From: Macrotis lagotis
Taxonomy: Eukaryota > Chordata > Mammalia > Peramelemorphia > Peramelidae
NCBI RefSeq assembly: GCF_037893015.1
Contig: NC_133658.1
Coordinates: 425,845,890 to 425,909,889, forward strand
Direction of reading: 5' to 3'
Length of the DNA stretch: 64,000 nt
Shown here piece after piece: positions 26,648-38,535 of this stretch. Position 1 is the first letter of the stretch. Each line of letters starts with the position of its first letter. Below the pieces are notes generated by a model. It saw only the letters and a program-made list of their open reading frames with translations. It was not told the origin of the DNA and did no database searches. The translations under genes and the position numbers were made by a program.

Positions 26648-27311
26648 CTCTAGGCAGCTGCTTCTGGAGCACTTAGTCCATAGATGATAAGGGAGTTGGA
26701 GGAGATTGCAGAGGTCTCTTTGCTATCCCTGAGGCAGGATCCTTGTTGCTTTGCACATACTCAGATCCAGTTTGCAGTCTATGGCCTCAGTTCCAGAAAA
26801 AGGAGCTTTATTGCCATAGTGTAGTAGGAATTGTCCTCACAGCTCCAGGGCAGAAGGGTGGGCTTGTGGTTACCCACAGACCAGAGTACAGGCCAGGAGA
26901 GCAGTCAGAGCCTTTCATATGACCTTGGAGGAGTTGAGGTCCCTGCGGAGTGTGCCTGAAAACAACTGCACACTTGTGTTGCACACAAGTCACACTTTTT
27001 TGGTGGTGGTGGGGACAATTGCACAGTCTTATTGGGATAGTGTCTCCTCCACCCTGGAAGCAGAGCCCCACCTTAACAAAGAGTTAAAATCAAGTCATAG
27101 ACTGGGGAAACAACTGAGCAAACAACAGAAGAAAAAAAATTGGACAATTAATTTGGTTCCATGGAGGAGCAAAATACATACTCAGAATATAACAAAGTCA
27201 AAGTTTCTGTATCCAAAGCCTCCCAAGAAAAATATGAATTGGTCTCAGGCTAAGGAAAATCTCAAAAAAGATTTTGAAAATTAAGGAAAAGAGGTAGAAG
27301 AAAAATTAGGA

Positions 27312-27460
27312 GGGGCGGCTAGGTGGCGTAGTGGATAAAACACCAGCCCTGGAGTCAGGAGTACCTGGGTTCAAATCCAGTCTCAGACACTTAATAATTA
27401 CCTAGCTGTGTGGCCTTGGGCAAGCCACTTAACCCCATTTACCTTGAAAAAACCTAAAAA
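27312..27460 (+). repeat. Short tRNA-derived SINE inside the old HAL1
   Basis: Full-length plus copy with GGGTTCAAATC. Target duplication AAAAATTAGGA at 27301-27311 and 27461-27471. It splits the ORF1 of the older element. Confidence 0.92.
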
Positions 27461-27768
27461 AAAAATTAGGAAGAGAAGTGAGAGCAATGCAGGAAAATCA
27501 TGAAAATCAAGCTAGCAGCTTGGTGAATGAATTACTAAAAATACTGAAGAAAATATCTTAAAAACCAGTTTGCATCAAATGGAAAAGCAGTCCAAAAGAC
27601 CAACAAGGAGAGGAATGTCTTGAAAAACAGAGTTGTGCAGATGGAAAAGGAGATTCAAAAACTCTCTGAAGAAAATAATTCAGAAGCAGAATGGAGCTAA
27701 GGGAAGCTGATGACTGTAGGAAATCAAGAAGCAATAAAAACAAAATCACAAGAATGAAAAACTAGAAG

Positions 27769-30700
27769 GGAGGAGCCAAGATGGCGACAAGAAAGGATCA
27801 TGTTCTAGGCGCTCTCATAAAACTCATAAACTAAGGATGCTACCTAAACTTTCGAGAGACAGAACCCACAGAGGCACCCAGGGAGGCAGTTCTCCTATTC
27901 AAGGTAACCTGGAAAAGAGCAGAAAGGCTCTGCTCCCCAGGGTCAGAAGGGCGGCCCCCTCAGAGCAAAAGAACTTCAGCCTCCCGGAGGTAGCCCCAGG
28001 GTGCTGAGAGCCACAGCTCACAGCAGCGGGGGCAGTTTCCTGAGCTACACCCTGGGGAGCACTGGGCACAAAGTGGGGGAACAGCGGGGAACCTCTGCCA
28101 GAGTGAGCACATGAAGCCCAGCCCTCAGGGCACACAGCGAGCAACGTGGTCTTTCAGCTGCCCAGATCCAGGAACAGAAGCTGGCAGAGCAGGTGAGCAG
28201 GAGCCCCCAGGGCATGAGCCCATTGAACTTAGGGAGGGGAACGAGGAGAGAGAAACTGCAGAGCTCTGTCCCTGGAAAAGGAATCTGGGGCTCTGACCAC
28301 ATTCAGATCCTGATTGCAGTCTAGGCCCCCCATAGAACAGCAGGGCCCCCCCACCTCACCCCCATGGCAGAGGGGGGGGCGCTTATGGTCATTCACAGAC
28401 CAGGAGAGAGGACAGAGCCTCACACACTGAGACCCTTGTGGGAGTGTCCCAAAAGCTCAGGAAGCACCCCAAAACCAGGTTTAGCCTGGGAAAATGAGCA
28501 AGCAGAGAAATAAGAGGAACACCATTGAGAAATATTTTGTAAATGAGCCCAAGAAGGATCAAAATACTCAGTCTGAAGATGAGGAAGCACAAGCTCCTGC
28601 ATCTAAAGACTCCAAGAAAAACAGAAATTGGGCTCAGGCTATGACAGAGCTCAAAAAAGACTTTGAAAATCAAATGAGGGAATTACAAGAAAAACTGGGA
28701 AAAGAAATGAGAGTGATGCAGGAAAAACATGAAAATGAAGTCAACAGCTTAGTCAAGGAAATCCAAAAAATTGCTGAAGAAAACAGCATGCTAAAAACCA
28801 GCTTAGGTCAAATGGATAAAACAGTTCAAAAAGTTATTGAGGAGAAGAATGCTTTAAAAAGCAAAATTGGCCAGATGGAAAAAGAGATAAAACTCTCTGA
28901 GGAGAACAAATCCTTCAGACAAAAAATAGAATTCAAGGAAATTGATGAATTTACCAGAAATCAGGAATCAATACTTCAAAACCAAAAAATGAAAAATTAG
29001 AAGAAAATGTGAAATATCTCATTGAAAAAAGAACTGATATGGAAAACAGACTTAGGAAAGATAATTTAAAAATTATTGGAATACCTGAAAGTCATGATCA
29101 GGAAAAGAGCCTTGACATCATTTTCAAAGAATTACTACAGGAAAATTGCCCTGATATTCTAGAAGCAGAGGGCAAAATAGAAATGGAGAGAATCCACCAA
29201 TCCCCCCCCCCCCAAGAAAGAGATCCCAAAAAACCAACCCCTAGGAATATTATAGCCAAGTTCCAGAACTCCCAAGTCAAAGAGAAAATATTCACAAGCA
29301 GCCAGAAGGACACAATTCAAATATCATGGAGCTGCAGTCAGGATCACACAGGACTTAGCAGCAACTACATTGGAAGATAATATACGGGAAAGCAAAAGAG
29401 CTCAGAATGCAGCCAAGAATGGACTACCCAGCAAGGCTGAATGTCCTCTTCCAGGGAAAAAGATGGACTTTTAATGAACCAGGGGAATTTCAAATGTTCC
29501 TTTTGGAATGGCCAGCGCTGAACAGAAGGTTTGATTTTCAGATACAGGACCCAGGTGAAGCATAGAGAGTGGAGGAGAAGGGGAAAATATGAGGGTCTTA
29601 ATGATGATGAACTGCATGTATTCCTGCATAGAAAAATGACACTGATAAAACTCATATGAACCTTCTCAGTTAATAGAGTAGGTAGAGGGAGCTTTTATAG
29701 TTGAAGCACAGGAGAAAGCTGAATTCGAAGATAAAATATGGTGTAAAAATGGAGTCAATAGAAAAAATGGGAAATGTAATGGGAGAAAGAAAAAGGAGAG
29801 GGGGAATAGGCCAAGATATTTCATATAATAAGATTTTTCTTTATTACAATGAGCTATTGCAATGATATGGAAGGGGGGAGGAAAGGGGGAATGAGGGAAT
29901 CTTCGCTCTCATCAGAGGTGATTAGGAGAGGAAACAGCATATATATATATTCAATGGGGTATAGGCATCTGGAGTAAGAAGGAGGGGGGGAACAGGGGGA
30001 AGGGGTGGGGATGTGAATGAAGGAGGAGAGGATGGACCATGGGGGGAGAGTGGTCAGATATAACACATTTTCTTTTTTACTTCTTGAAAGGGCTGGGATT
30101 GGATAGCCTGTCCTGGACCATAGTGCCAGGTGGATGCTGGGCCTAAGGGGTGGTATGGGGGCTCAGGGCCTCTTGGCACCAGAGCCAGGGATCTGTCTGC
30201 TGCACCACTCAGCTACCCTACAGCAGAGTCAGAGTAAAAGGAGAGAGAAAATATAGTAAATGGTAGTGGAGAAATATGAAAGGAGGGAGTTGCAATCAGC
30301 AATGGCAGTTTTGGAAAAATATGGAAGTAACTTTTGCGATGGACTTACCATAAAGAATGTGATCCACCCACGACAGAGTTGTTGGTGTTGGAACAAAGAC
30401 GGAAGCACATTTTTTATTATTATTATTTGGTGGGGGGGGGGTTGCAGGGCAAATGGGGCTGGGTGGCCTGCCTGGAGATGCATAGCAGGGTGATCGTTGG
30501 TTGTCTGAGGCCAGATTTGGACATGCGTGCTCCTGGCTCAAGGGCCAATGCTCTGTCTGCCACCCAGCCACCCCTACTATTATTACTTTATTTTGGGTCT
30601 TTTTTTCTTTTTTGGGGGGGGTTTTGCAGAGCAGTGGGGTTCAGGTGGCTTGCATGTCACATGGCTGGGTGATTGTTGGGTCTACGGGGCCTGATGTGGG

Positions 30701-30960
30701 CTCAGGTGCTCATGGCTCCAGGGCTGGTGCTCTGTCCATTGTGCCACCTGGCCATACCTACAATTATTACTATTATTTTTTTTAATTTTAATTTTTTTCT
30801 CTCCCCTTCATCTCTCAAGCAAGTCTATATTTATGGGGATAGGGGTTATTTTGTTTACTCTTAAAAATATTTTATTAATGTTAAAAAGACATTATTTGTA
30901 CAAAATGAGAATAAATATTAAAGACTGATAAAAAATAAAAATAAAATAAAAAGGGGGGAA
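27769..30960 (+). mobile_element. HAL1-type element, young copy B, nested in an older relative
   Basis: A plus-strand copy of about 3.2 kb, collinear with copies A and C. It starts at the GGAGGAGCCAAGATGGCGAC region and ends in an A-rich tail (30930-30960). The 16-bp direct repeat AATGAAAAACTAGAAG flanks it exactly (27753-27768 and 30961-30976). The target is the ORF1 of an older HAL1-like element. Antisense SINE modules lie at about 30086-30226, 30431-30575 and 30617-30759. Confidence 0.87.
28494..29565 (+). pseudogene. ORF1 of HAL1 copy B, frame-broken
   Basis: Starts MSKQRNKRNTIEKYF and runs open 168 codons to about 29000 through the coiled coil. It then shifts frame into the RNA-binding part (DNLKIIGIPESHDQ) and shifts again near the C-run at 29207-29216 and beyond. 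The normal TAG is at 29563-29565. It is clearly homologous to ORF1 of copies A and C. Confidence 0.82.
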
Positions 30961-31895
30961 AATGAAAAACTAGAAGAAAATGTGAAATAGTTTATTGGAA
31001 AAAAAACTGTCCTGGAAAACAGATCTAGGAGAGCTAATTTAAAAATTATTGGACTGTAAGTCATGACTAAAAAAAAAGACCTAGACTTCATTTTTCAAGA
31101 AATTCTCTAGGCAATTGCCCTGATATCCTAGAAGCAGAGGATAACATAGAAATGGAAAGAATCTACTGATCACCTCCTGAAAGAGATCCAGAAATGAAAG
31201 CTATCAGGAATATTATAGTCAAATTTCAGAACTCCCAAAACAAGGAGAAAATATTACAAATGGCCAGAAAGAAGCAATTCAAATATTGAGGAGCTACAGA
31301 CAGGATAATACAAGATTTTGTAGCTTCTACATTAAGGGCTTATAGGACTTGGGATATGATATTCCAGAAGGAAAAAGCTTGGATTATAAGCAAGAATCAA
31401 CTACTCAGCAAAACTGAACTTCCTCTTCCAAGGGAAAAGATGGACATTCAATGAAATAGGGCCTTTGAAACTTTCCTGATGAAATGCCCAGAGCTGAGCA
31501 AAAACTTTGATCTTCAAATATAGGACTCAGATGAAGCATAGAGAGAGGGAAGATGGGAAGGGCAAGTTATGAGGGACTTAATGATGTTGAACTGCTTGTA
31601 TTCCTGCATGGGAAGATAATACTGATAACTCATATGCACCTTTTCATTTATTAGGGCAGTTAGAAGGAGTGTAGATATGGACAAGGCACAGGAGAGAGCT
31701 TAATATGAAGGTATAATATATTAAAGATGAAGTTAATGGGCAGAAAGGAATGTACTAGGAAAAAGGGAAAGCGGAGGTAGAATGGGGTAAGTTATTTTAC
31801 ATAAAAGAGGCAAGAAGGGGAATAAGAGAGGAAAAGGGGGAATGTGAGAGGGAGTGAGTGAGCCTTTACTCTCATCAGAAGTGACTCAGAGCATG

Positions 31896-32045
31896 GGGTG
31901 GCTAGGTGGCACAGTGGATAAAGCACCCACCCTGGAGTCAGGAGTACCTGGGTTCAAATCCGGTCTCAAACACTTAATAATTACCTAGCTGTGTGGCCTT
32001 GGGCAAGCCACTTAACCCCATTTGCCTTACAAAAACCTAAAAAAA
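31896..32045 (+). repeat. Short tRNA-derived SINE
   Basis: Full-length plus copy ending in CAAAAACCTAAAAAAAAA. AGAAGTGACTC occurs just before it and again just after it, which suggests a target duplication. It is followed within 15 bp by another SINE. Confidence 0.9.
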
Positions 32046-32057
32046 AAGAAGTGACTC

Positions 32058-32200
32058 GGGGTGACTAGGTGGCACAGTGAATAGAGCACCAGCCTTGGAG
32101 TCAGGAGGATCTGAGTTCAAATGTGAACTCAGACACTTAATAATTACCTAGCTGTGTGACCTTGGGGCAAGTCATTTAACCCCATTGCCTTGTAAAAAAG
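32058..32200 (+). repeat. Short tRNA-derived SINE, second of an adjacent pair
   Basis: Plus copy starting GGGGTGACTAGGTGGCAC with a GAGTTCAAAT B box, more diverged than its neighbour. Target duplication unclear (AAAGAAGT on both sides). Confidence 0.88.
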
Positions 32201-32691
32201 AAGTCTATCTTTCCTAGAGGAAAACAGGAAAGGGAAGGGCTGGGAGAAAGAGGATGGGGTAGAGGAGGGAGGTGTAGGTGATGTGGGAGAGGGTAGTCAG
32301 AAACAACACACTTTTGAAGAAGGACAGGGTGAAAGGAGAGAGGGAATAAGATAAATGGGGTGCGGAGAATATGATGGAGGGAAATATAGCTATCAGTAGT
32401 AACCATGCGAAAATCATATTGAAGCAATTTCTTTCATGGGTTTATGATAAAAGAATGCTATTCATTTCAAAGAAAGAGCTGATAGTGTCTGAATATAGAC
32501 TGAGGTACACCTTTTCACACTTTTCTTGAGGTTTCTCTATGTTAGGGAGGGGGTTATGTTTACTTTTACAGCATGACTGTTATAGTAATGTGAAAAATAT
32601 TAAAATATAGTACCAGAATCTGTTAAAAAAAGAATTGGATGAGACTTTAGAGATCATCTCATTTTCAAGGGAAGTGATTTGCCCAGGACAA

Positions 32692-32739
32692 ATCAGTGTC
32701 ACAACTTGGACTAAAATCAGTGTCACAACTTGGACTAAA
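32692..32739. repeat. 24-bp perfect tandem duplicate
   Basis: The unit at 32692-32715, starting ATCAGTGTCACAACTTGG, is repeated exactly at 32716-32739. Confidence 0.95.
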
Positions 32740-32759
32740 AACAATCTCTGTGACTCTGG

Positions 32760-32980
32760 GTTCTGATTGGTAAACTTTTTATTTTTCCACTTTGTTTAGA
32801 TCTGGTCACAGGTCCAATACAGCACTCTCTAGTTATCATTGCACTGTAAGTCACACTCTCTTCCCATGTGTTGTCTTCCCCAATTAGAGGTCAGGGATAC
32901 CTAACTTGCATTTATATACCTACTGCTCAACACAGTGTCTAGAACGTAGTAAGCATTTAAGAAGTGCTTTTTTTAACTCT
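32760..32980 (+). repeat. L2-like LINE 3' end
   Basis: ACACAGTGTCTAGAACGTAG and TAAGCATTTAAGAAGTGCTT at the end; typical L2 3' pattern, just after the old HAL1. Confidence 0.5.
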
Positions 32981-33629
32981 CACTCAGAACTTGTTAGTCT
33001 ATCTAGGGCTTTTCCCACAGTGCTGCAGTATTTATTGGGGGCAGGCTAATGAATGCACATGAACTGTCTCCAAGGAACTTAACAGCCTTCTTTCATGTGA
33101 AATCTCAAAGCACTGACATTTCCCTGCCACAATCATCCATTCATTTGCTGAACAAACAGTTCCTCAGAACCTGAGTCAGACCTTGCCCTTGAGAGTGGTA
33201 AGGGATAAAGAAGAAAGTCCCCATCCTTAAGGAGTATATATAATTGAAAAATGTAATATGCCTTTCTTTAGAACTCCAGAAGATTTGTGATTTTATTGCT
33301 GTGGGTCTTCCCTTCATGTAGGCTCAATTTTTATGAGTTATTATGACCAAAGAAATTCATCCCCAGATGACTACTTTTCCTGTGGTGTTCCCCTCCCTTC
33401 ATGCTTGATATGCCCCTAGTCTTTTGCTAGGCCCACACTCAAAGGCTTTTCCAACTTGGGAGGATTTGCCTCAACCTTGTGCTTTACTGGTCTAGCCTTC
33501 AAGAACTCAGGGCCTGCTCTGTGCTAGGAAAAGGCATCGGCAAAAGATTGACAACAAAGTACTATGTGGTAACTGCACTGGAGAGATGGGAAATGAATAG
33601 TTCATGGCATCAACCCCAGAGCCTTAGGA

Positions 33630-33800
33630 AGGAGAAGGGACCTCAGAGACCATCCTCTGAGATCTGAAGAGGAATTTCCCCCTACAATTTGTCTGACAGG
33701 TGGTCCCTCCTATTTCTGCTCTGCTACAACTCCAAGTTGGGTGACTTGTGTATCACCTGAGGCAGCCCATTTTCACTTCATCTCCAGTTGCTAAAATGGG
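33630..33800 (+). repeat. CR1/L3-like fragment
   Basis: GGGACCTCAGAGACCATCCT, then CCTGAGGCAGCCCATTTTCA. Same repeat type as 1780 and 38365. Confidence 0.5.
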
Positions 33801-34949
33801 ACCTGTACATTTCTACTGGAGTTATTAATATGAATAATTTATGAATTAAATTATAATTCAAGTGAAATTAAAATTAGCACTTAATTTAGTATTAAAATAG
33901 AGAATTTAGAGAATTAATTTACAGAAATAAAAACTCACTTCATTATGAGTCCATCTATATCCTGAGTTCTAGTCTCTTCCTGCTTTGATATTCTGGGTTC
34001 TGTGATGCAATGAGGTATTTGATTTCATTCAAAAAATATTTAATAAATGCTTAATTGAATTTTGAGTGCTGGAGCAGGGGAATGGTATAAAGTTTAACAA
34101 AGGAAATGGTTCCTGTCTGCATGGAGTGGAGTACAGTGATGCAGTCCTCAATATGTACAGCATGAGTTTGCCTTACCTGACTGTCCATAGATAGCTTTTC
34201 GTCTTTGGGGCTCCCTGCACAGTTTTGGGAATACACAGATAACCTAGTCCTTGCTATCAAGGATTTTCAGAGTTGGATTTTGAATACCTCTTAGCAGAAG
34301 AAAAAGATATAGTTCTATTGTTCTTCCATTCACAGTGGCTAGAAAGTTAAATTAATATTACTTGAACTCCTGCCACCTACCTTATATTGAGTTTAGCTCT
34401 GGGAGAGAGGACAATGTATAAATGAGAAAGAGGTTCCTGCCCTCACAGATCTCACAGTTTAATAAAAAAAGAGAAGATAGGTGAGTCAATAAAATATTTT
34501 GAATACAGAACTGGCCTTAGAGATGGAAAAACAGAGTTTTGATACAGATTGGAAGTGAGACCCTGGCAAATCACTGCACCTTCCCAGGATTCTGGGAAAT
34601 TCTGAACCTAAGAGGTGTAGAGCATAGCAAGCAATGTATTTTCCTCACTTGGGAGTTTTTCCCGATGAAACTACAAGTTCAGTCCCTGTCTCTAAGACAT
34701 ATTCCTGAACAGAAGAAATATAGTTGGAGAAAAGTGTTAAGTGACCTTTGTGATCTGAGGAAAGTCATGTATGATTTGGTAGGATTCGGGAAAGCTTCCC
34801 TAGAGGCAGCTGCCTTTGAACAGGGATTTGAAGAATGCAATGGAGGAAACAAAGGGAAGTCTTCCCATGCTCAGGTAACAATATGAGCAAAAAGGGAGAA
34901 AGGAAAGGGTATATATCATGTCTTTTGATCTCCAATCCTGCTATATAGG

Positions 34950-35650
34950 GGTAGGATACCTTGGGATCACTTCCTATAGGAAGCCTTTCTGCAATAACCT
35001 TAACCCCACATATACCTCCTTATAGTATTAGTACTCCTTGTCTCTTAAAATTATTTTATATTTATTTATTTGTGTACCTTGCTGTATAACCCTTGTAAAA
35101 TGTGAGCTCTTTGAAGATAGAGACTTTTACTTTTTGCTTTGTATCTCGACTTCACACATAAACAAGCTCAATCAGTTGCTCCCTATTACCTCTAGGATAA
35201 ACATAAAATCTTTTGTTTGGCTTTTTTTCAAAGCTCTTTATAGCTGATCCCTTTTTCCCTTTCCAGTTATTCTTGATCCACCCATACTGGTCAGTACTTG
35301 CTATTTATCAAATGTGATGCTCCATTTCCATCCATGTGTTTGCATTTGTTGTGCCACCTTTCATTCTTCTGTTTTCTGGAATCTGGTTTTCTTTGAGAAT
35401 CAGTACAAGCACCACATATTTCAAGTGGCTCTTTCCTAGTGCCCTCAGCTATTAGTGCCTCACCCTCCTGATACTTTGCTTTTTATTTATATATTTGTTT
35501 TGCATGCATCTTATTATATATATACATATATATATACATACATACACACATACAGTCTCATTGGAATATAAGCTTGTTGAAGTCAAGGATTATTTTGCTT
35601 TTGTCTTTGTACCTTTATTGCTTAGCACAATAACCAATGATTAAGTGACT
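34950..35650 (+). repeat. L2-like LINE fragments, two in series
   Basis: TGTGAGCTCTTTGAAGATAG (about 35101) and GAATATAAGCTTGTTGAAGT (about 35566) are two L2 3'-end patterns, with ATCAGTTGCTCCCTATTACC starting the second. An AT-rich run sits near 35515-35545. Confidence 0.5.
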
Positions 35651-35826
35651 TGTTCAAGGTCAATTTATATACCTATAAGTAACAATGATGGGACTAGAAG
35701 ACAAATCTTCGGATTAAAGTCAGTGTCTTTCTACTCTACTAGGCTGTAACTACATACTTTAGTGGGGATGAGGGTGGTATGGAATATATGATATGCTTTT
35801 TGAGAGCAAGGATGATGTCTTTTTTT

Positions 35827-35976
35827 GTTTTTAGGTTTTTGCAAGGCAAATGGGGTTAAGTGGTTTGCCCAAGGCCACACAGCTAGGTAATTATTAAATG
35901 TCTGAGGTTGGATTTGAACGCAGGTATCCTGACTCCAAGGCTGGTGCTCTATCCACTGTGCCACCTAGCTGCCCCA
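35827..35976 (-). repeat. Short tRNA-derived SINE
   Basis: Full-length minus copy. ATGATGTCTTTTTT flanks both sides (about 35812-35826 and 35978-35992). Confidence 0.92.
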
Positions 35977-36234
35977 ATGATGTCTTTTTTTTAAAATCTC
36001 TGGCAGATATCAGAACAGTGCATTGTACATATTTGGTATTTATTGAATTGAATTAGAAAATAGTTGATCTGGTATATGTTGTATGAGATCTGGACTACTG
36101 AAACCAGCCTGGCTAGCAACTGAGTCTGGATGGCAATAAATCAAAGGGTAAAACTTTAAATTATATAGTCAAAGATCAGGGTTAGGTGCATTGCTTAATC
36201 AGCTGCCAAGACTTATTGAGTTTACCTCCACAAC

Positions 36235-37155
36235 TCTAGAACCCATCCTTTCTTCTTTACTCACACAGCTAACACCCTAAGGTCAATTCTGCATTCATTA
36301 CCTGGACTATTTTAATAGTCTACTGATGACTTTCCCTACTTTTATTCTCTTCATCTCCAACACAGCTGACAAATAGATCTTCCTAAGGCTCAAGCTCTAA
36401 CTATGTCCCCGACCTGGTCAGACATCTGTAGTATCCTGAGCTTCTAGGAATTAAAGCTAGCTTTACTTTATGTTAACTCTCTTTCCTACATACATCCTCT
36501 CTTGCAATCAAACTGGCCTACTAGCAGCTTGACATATGTGGCATTCCCTCTCTCTTTTAAAAATAAACTTTTTAATTTTATTTTTAATTTATGTAATAAA
36601 ACAAGCACTTCCATAATATAGTTTAATAAAATGGCTGATTGCATATCAATCTACAAATCTATTATTATCTACTCCTTATATATATATATATATATATATG
36701 AAACATTATATAAATTTCTTTTTTTCTTTTTTGTACCCCCTGCTCTATAGATGGCTACCCTTAGACATAAATATGTAAAATCATTCTATACATATTTGTG
36801 TTTACCAACATTCTCTCTTTCAAATTTTTTTTTTACACAGACTGCCTCCAAACCTGGAACATATGCTTTCCTCACCTTTACTTCTAAGAATCCCTGACTT
36901 CCTTTAACACACAGCTCAGGTGCCCCCTCCTGCAGAAGACCTTTCTCTGATCTCCCATCCCACCTCAGTCTCTCTGCCTCTTGAGCCATACTTTATATTT
37001 TCCTATCCAAACACATTCTGTGTGACCCCTGTAGAGTATAAGGTCCTTGAAGTTAGGGAGTGTGTCATTGATTGCATTTGTATTTTCAGAAGCCATCACA
37101 GTGCCTGGCAGATTTGGTAGGTGCTTAGTAACAATTTTAGTTGAATTGGAGATTG
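36235..37155 (+). repeat. L2-like LINE, split by AT-rich L1-like sequence
   Basis: L2-like text runs to about 36555 and resumes near 36838 (GACTGCCTCCAAACCTGGAA) to CAGTGCCTGGCAGATTTGGT. About 36556-36837 between them is AT-rich, L1-like, and includes a (TA)n run at 36677-36699. Confidence 0.5.
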
Positions 37156-37341
37156 AATTATTGCTTTCACAACCTGTAGTAGCAAAATTCATTCTTGGTA
37201 ATAGAGAGTCAGAAGCAGCTGGCAGATAGAAGTTCAGAATTTGGAGTTGGAAGGAAGGTTAGAGATAAAACATCAACAATACTACTCACAGGTTTTTCTA
37301 CTTATTCCTTTAATACAAGATTTGAATATAGGAAATTATAC

Positions 37342-37561
37342 TTGTTGTTCAGTCATTTCAGTTGTGTACAAGTCTTCACGACCTCATTTAGGTTTTCTTG
37401 GCAAAGATACTTGAATAGTTTGCCGTTTCCTTCTCCAGCTCATTTTACAGAGAAGACAAAAAGGGTTAAGTGACTTTCCCAGGGTCACACAACTAGGAAG
37501 TGTTTAAGACCACATTTGAATTCAGGAATGTGAGTCTTCCTGACTCTATCTGCTTTACCTT
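37342..37561 (-). repeat. Long SINE family copy
   Basis: GTTGTTCAGTCATTTCAGTT, TTCTTGGCAAAGATAC, TTCCTTCTCCAGCTCATTTT and a tRNA-like half with GTCACACAACTAGGAAGTG. Read on plus, so the element is on minus. Confidence 0.8.
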
Positions 37562-38364
37562 TGTTAGAGGATCAGAGCTTCTTTCCAAAACCAGGAATTT
37601 ACACCAAAAGATCTACCAGGTTGCCCCTGCTGAAAATAAGATTTAATCAAGTTAGTGGACCTGAATTCAAATACTGTACCTTCAACTTATAATTTGTGTG
37701 ACCTTAGACTTTAATATTTTCATTTATAAAATGAACCCTGTAGGGTTCTTTCTAATTATAAATCTATGATCCTCTTATCTACCTGTAAATGGATCAAGAA
37801 AGAACTCCTTCCATTTTCCTTCAAGTACCTTATCCCAATCTTTCTTTTACTGTAGTTACTTCCACCTTCCACCTTGTTTCACACTTATTTGTTTAAGCAT
37901 ATCTCATTCTTTCTAATAAATGAAACTTATACATATAATTTTTAATCTTTATTTCCTCAGTGTAGAACTTGACCTTGAGTAGCATTTGGTAAATATTTTT
38001 TGAATTAAATTTGTGTAAAAGATTGGGATTATTGGGACTTGGGGAAAAAAACTTCTGATAGGATAAACATCTGAAGGGTCACTAGGAAAAGAAGAGGTCA
38101 GTATCCCAGACTTAAAGAGAAGGGGTATATAGTGTCATTAGATTCTCTCTTCTGCCTCAAGGCTACAGATTATCACAAAGTGGTTACAGCCAGATGTGAT
38201 TTAATGACATAAGCACTAATCACAGACCCTAGAGCCTGGTTCACGAGTTGTAGCATCAAGTACAGGAGCTGACTCAGAGGAAACATTTAATAGTTGAATT
38301 CCCTTGTCCATTCCATTCACACAAAATCCATTTTCTCATTTTGATCTATCAACACAAAAATTAC

Positions 38365-38535
38365 AGAATCTCAAAACTGAAAAAGACCTGGTAGGTCCAC
38401 TAGTCTAACTTGAATTCCTTCTGTAATTTCTCAACAAATGGTAAGTCATCCTTTATAGGAATACCTCCTTTGATGAGACATTATCTCCTAAGGCAACCCA
38501 TTCCCATTCTGGACAACTCTATACGCACTTAAAAA
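38365..38535 (+). repeat. CR1/L3-like fragment
   Basis: TTACAGAATCTCAAAACTGA, CTCCTAAGGCAACCCATTCC and CATTCTGGACAACTCTA, the usual order of this old repeat. Confidence 0.5.

Larger units (their letters stand above)
26099..27752 (+). mobile_element. Older HAL1-like element, 5' part
   Basis: Starts near GTAGAGCCAAGATGGTGGAG, which resembles the 5' end of the young copies. It has a 5' UTR containing a (TG)n(AG)n run (26551-26644) and the start of an ORF1 (KPPKKNMNWSQAKENLKKDF). A SINE at 27312-27460 interrupts it. It is much more diverged than copies A-C, so it is older. It resumes at 30977 after the inserted copy B. Confidence 0.75.
30977..32612 (+). mobile_element. Older HAL1-like element, 3' part
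   Basis: Continues ORF1 directly from the insertion point, through diverged RNA-binding and C-terminal domains, to TAG at 31539-31541. A 3' region collinear with the young copies follows, but without their three SINE modules. Two independent plus-strand SINEs sit at 31896-32045 and 32058-32200. The end near 32612 is estimated from an A-rich stretch; TGTTAAAAA on both outer flanks may be a worn target duplication. Confidence 0.7.

Noticed and set aside
26349-26676. Open frames of about 106 codons on both strands
   Set aside because: They are translations of the (TG)n(AG)n microsatellite and old HAL1 5' sequence; long Ser-Leu, Cys-Val and Arg-Glu runs are repeat artefacts.
27769-30960. An LTR retrovirus-like element for the 3.2-kb repeats
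   Set aside because: There are no terminal repeats and no gag/pol text. It has an A-rich tail, 13-16 bp target duplications and an L1-type ORF1, which fit HAL1.
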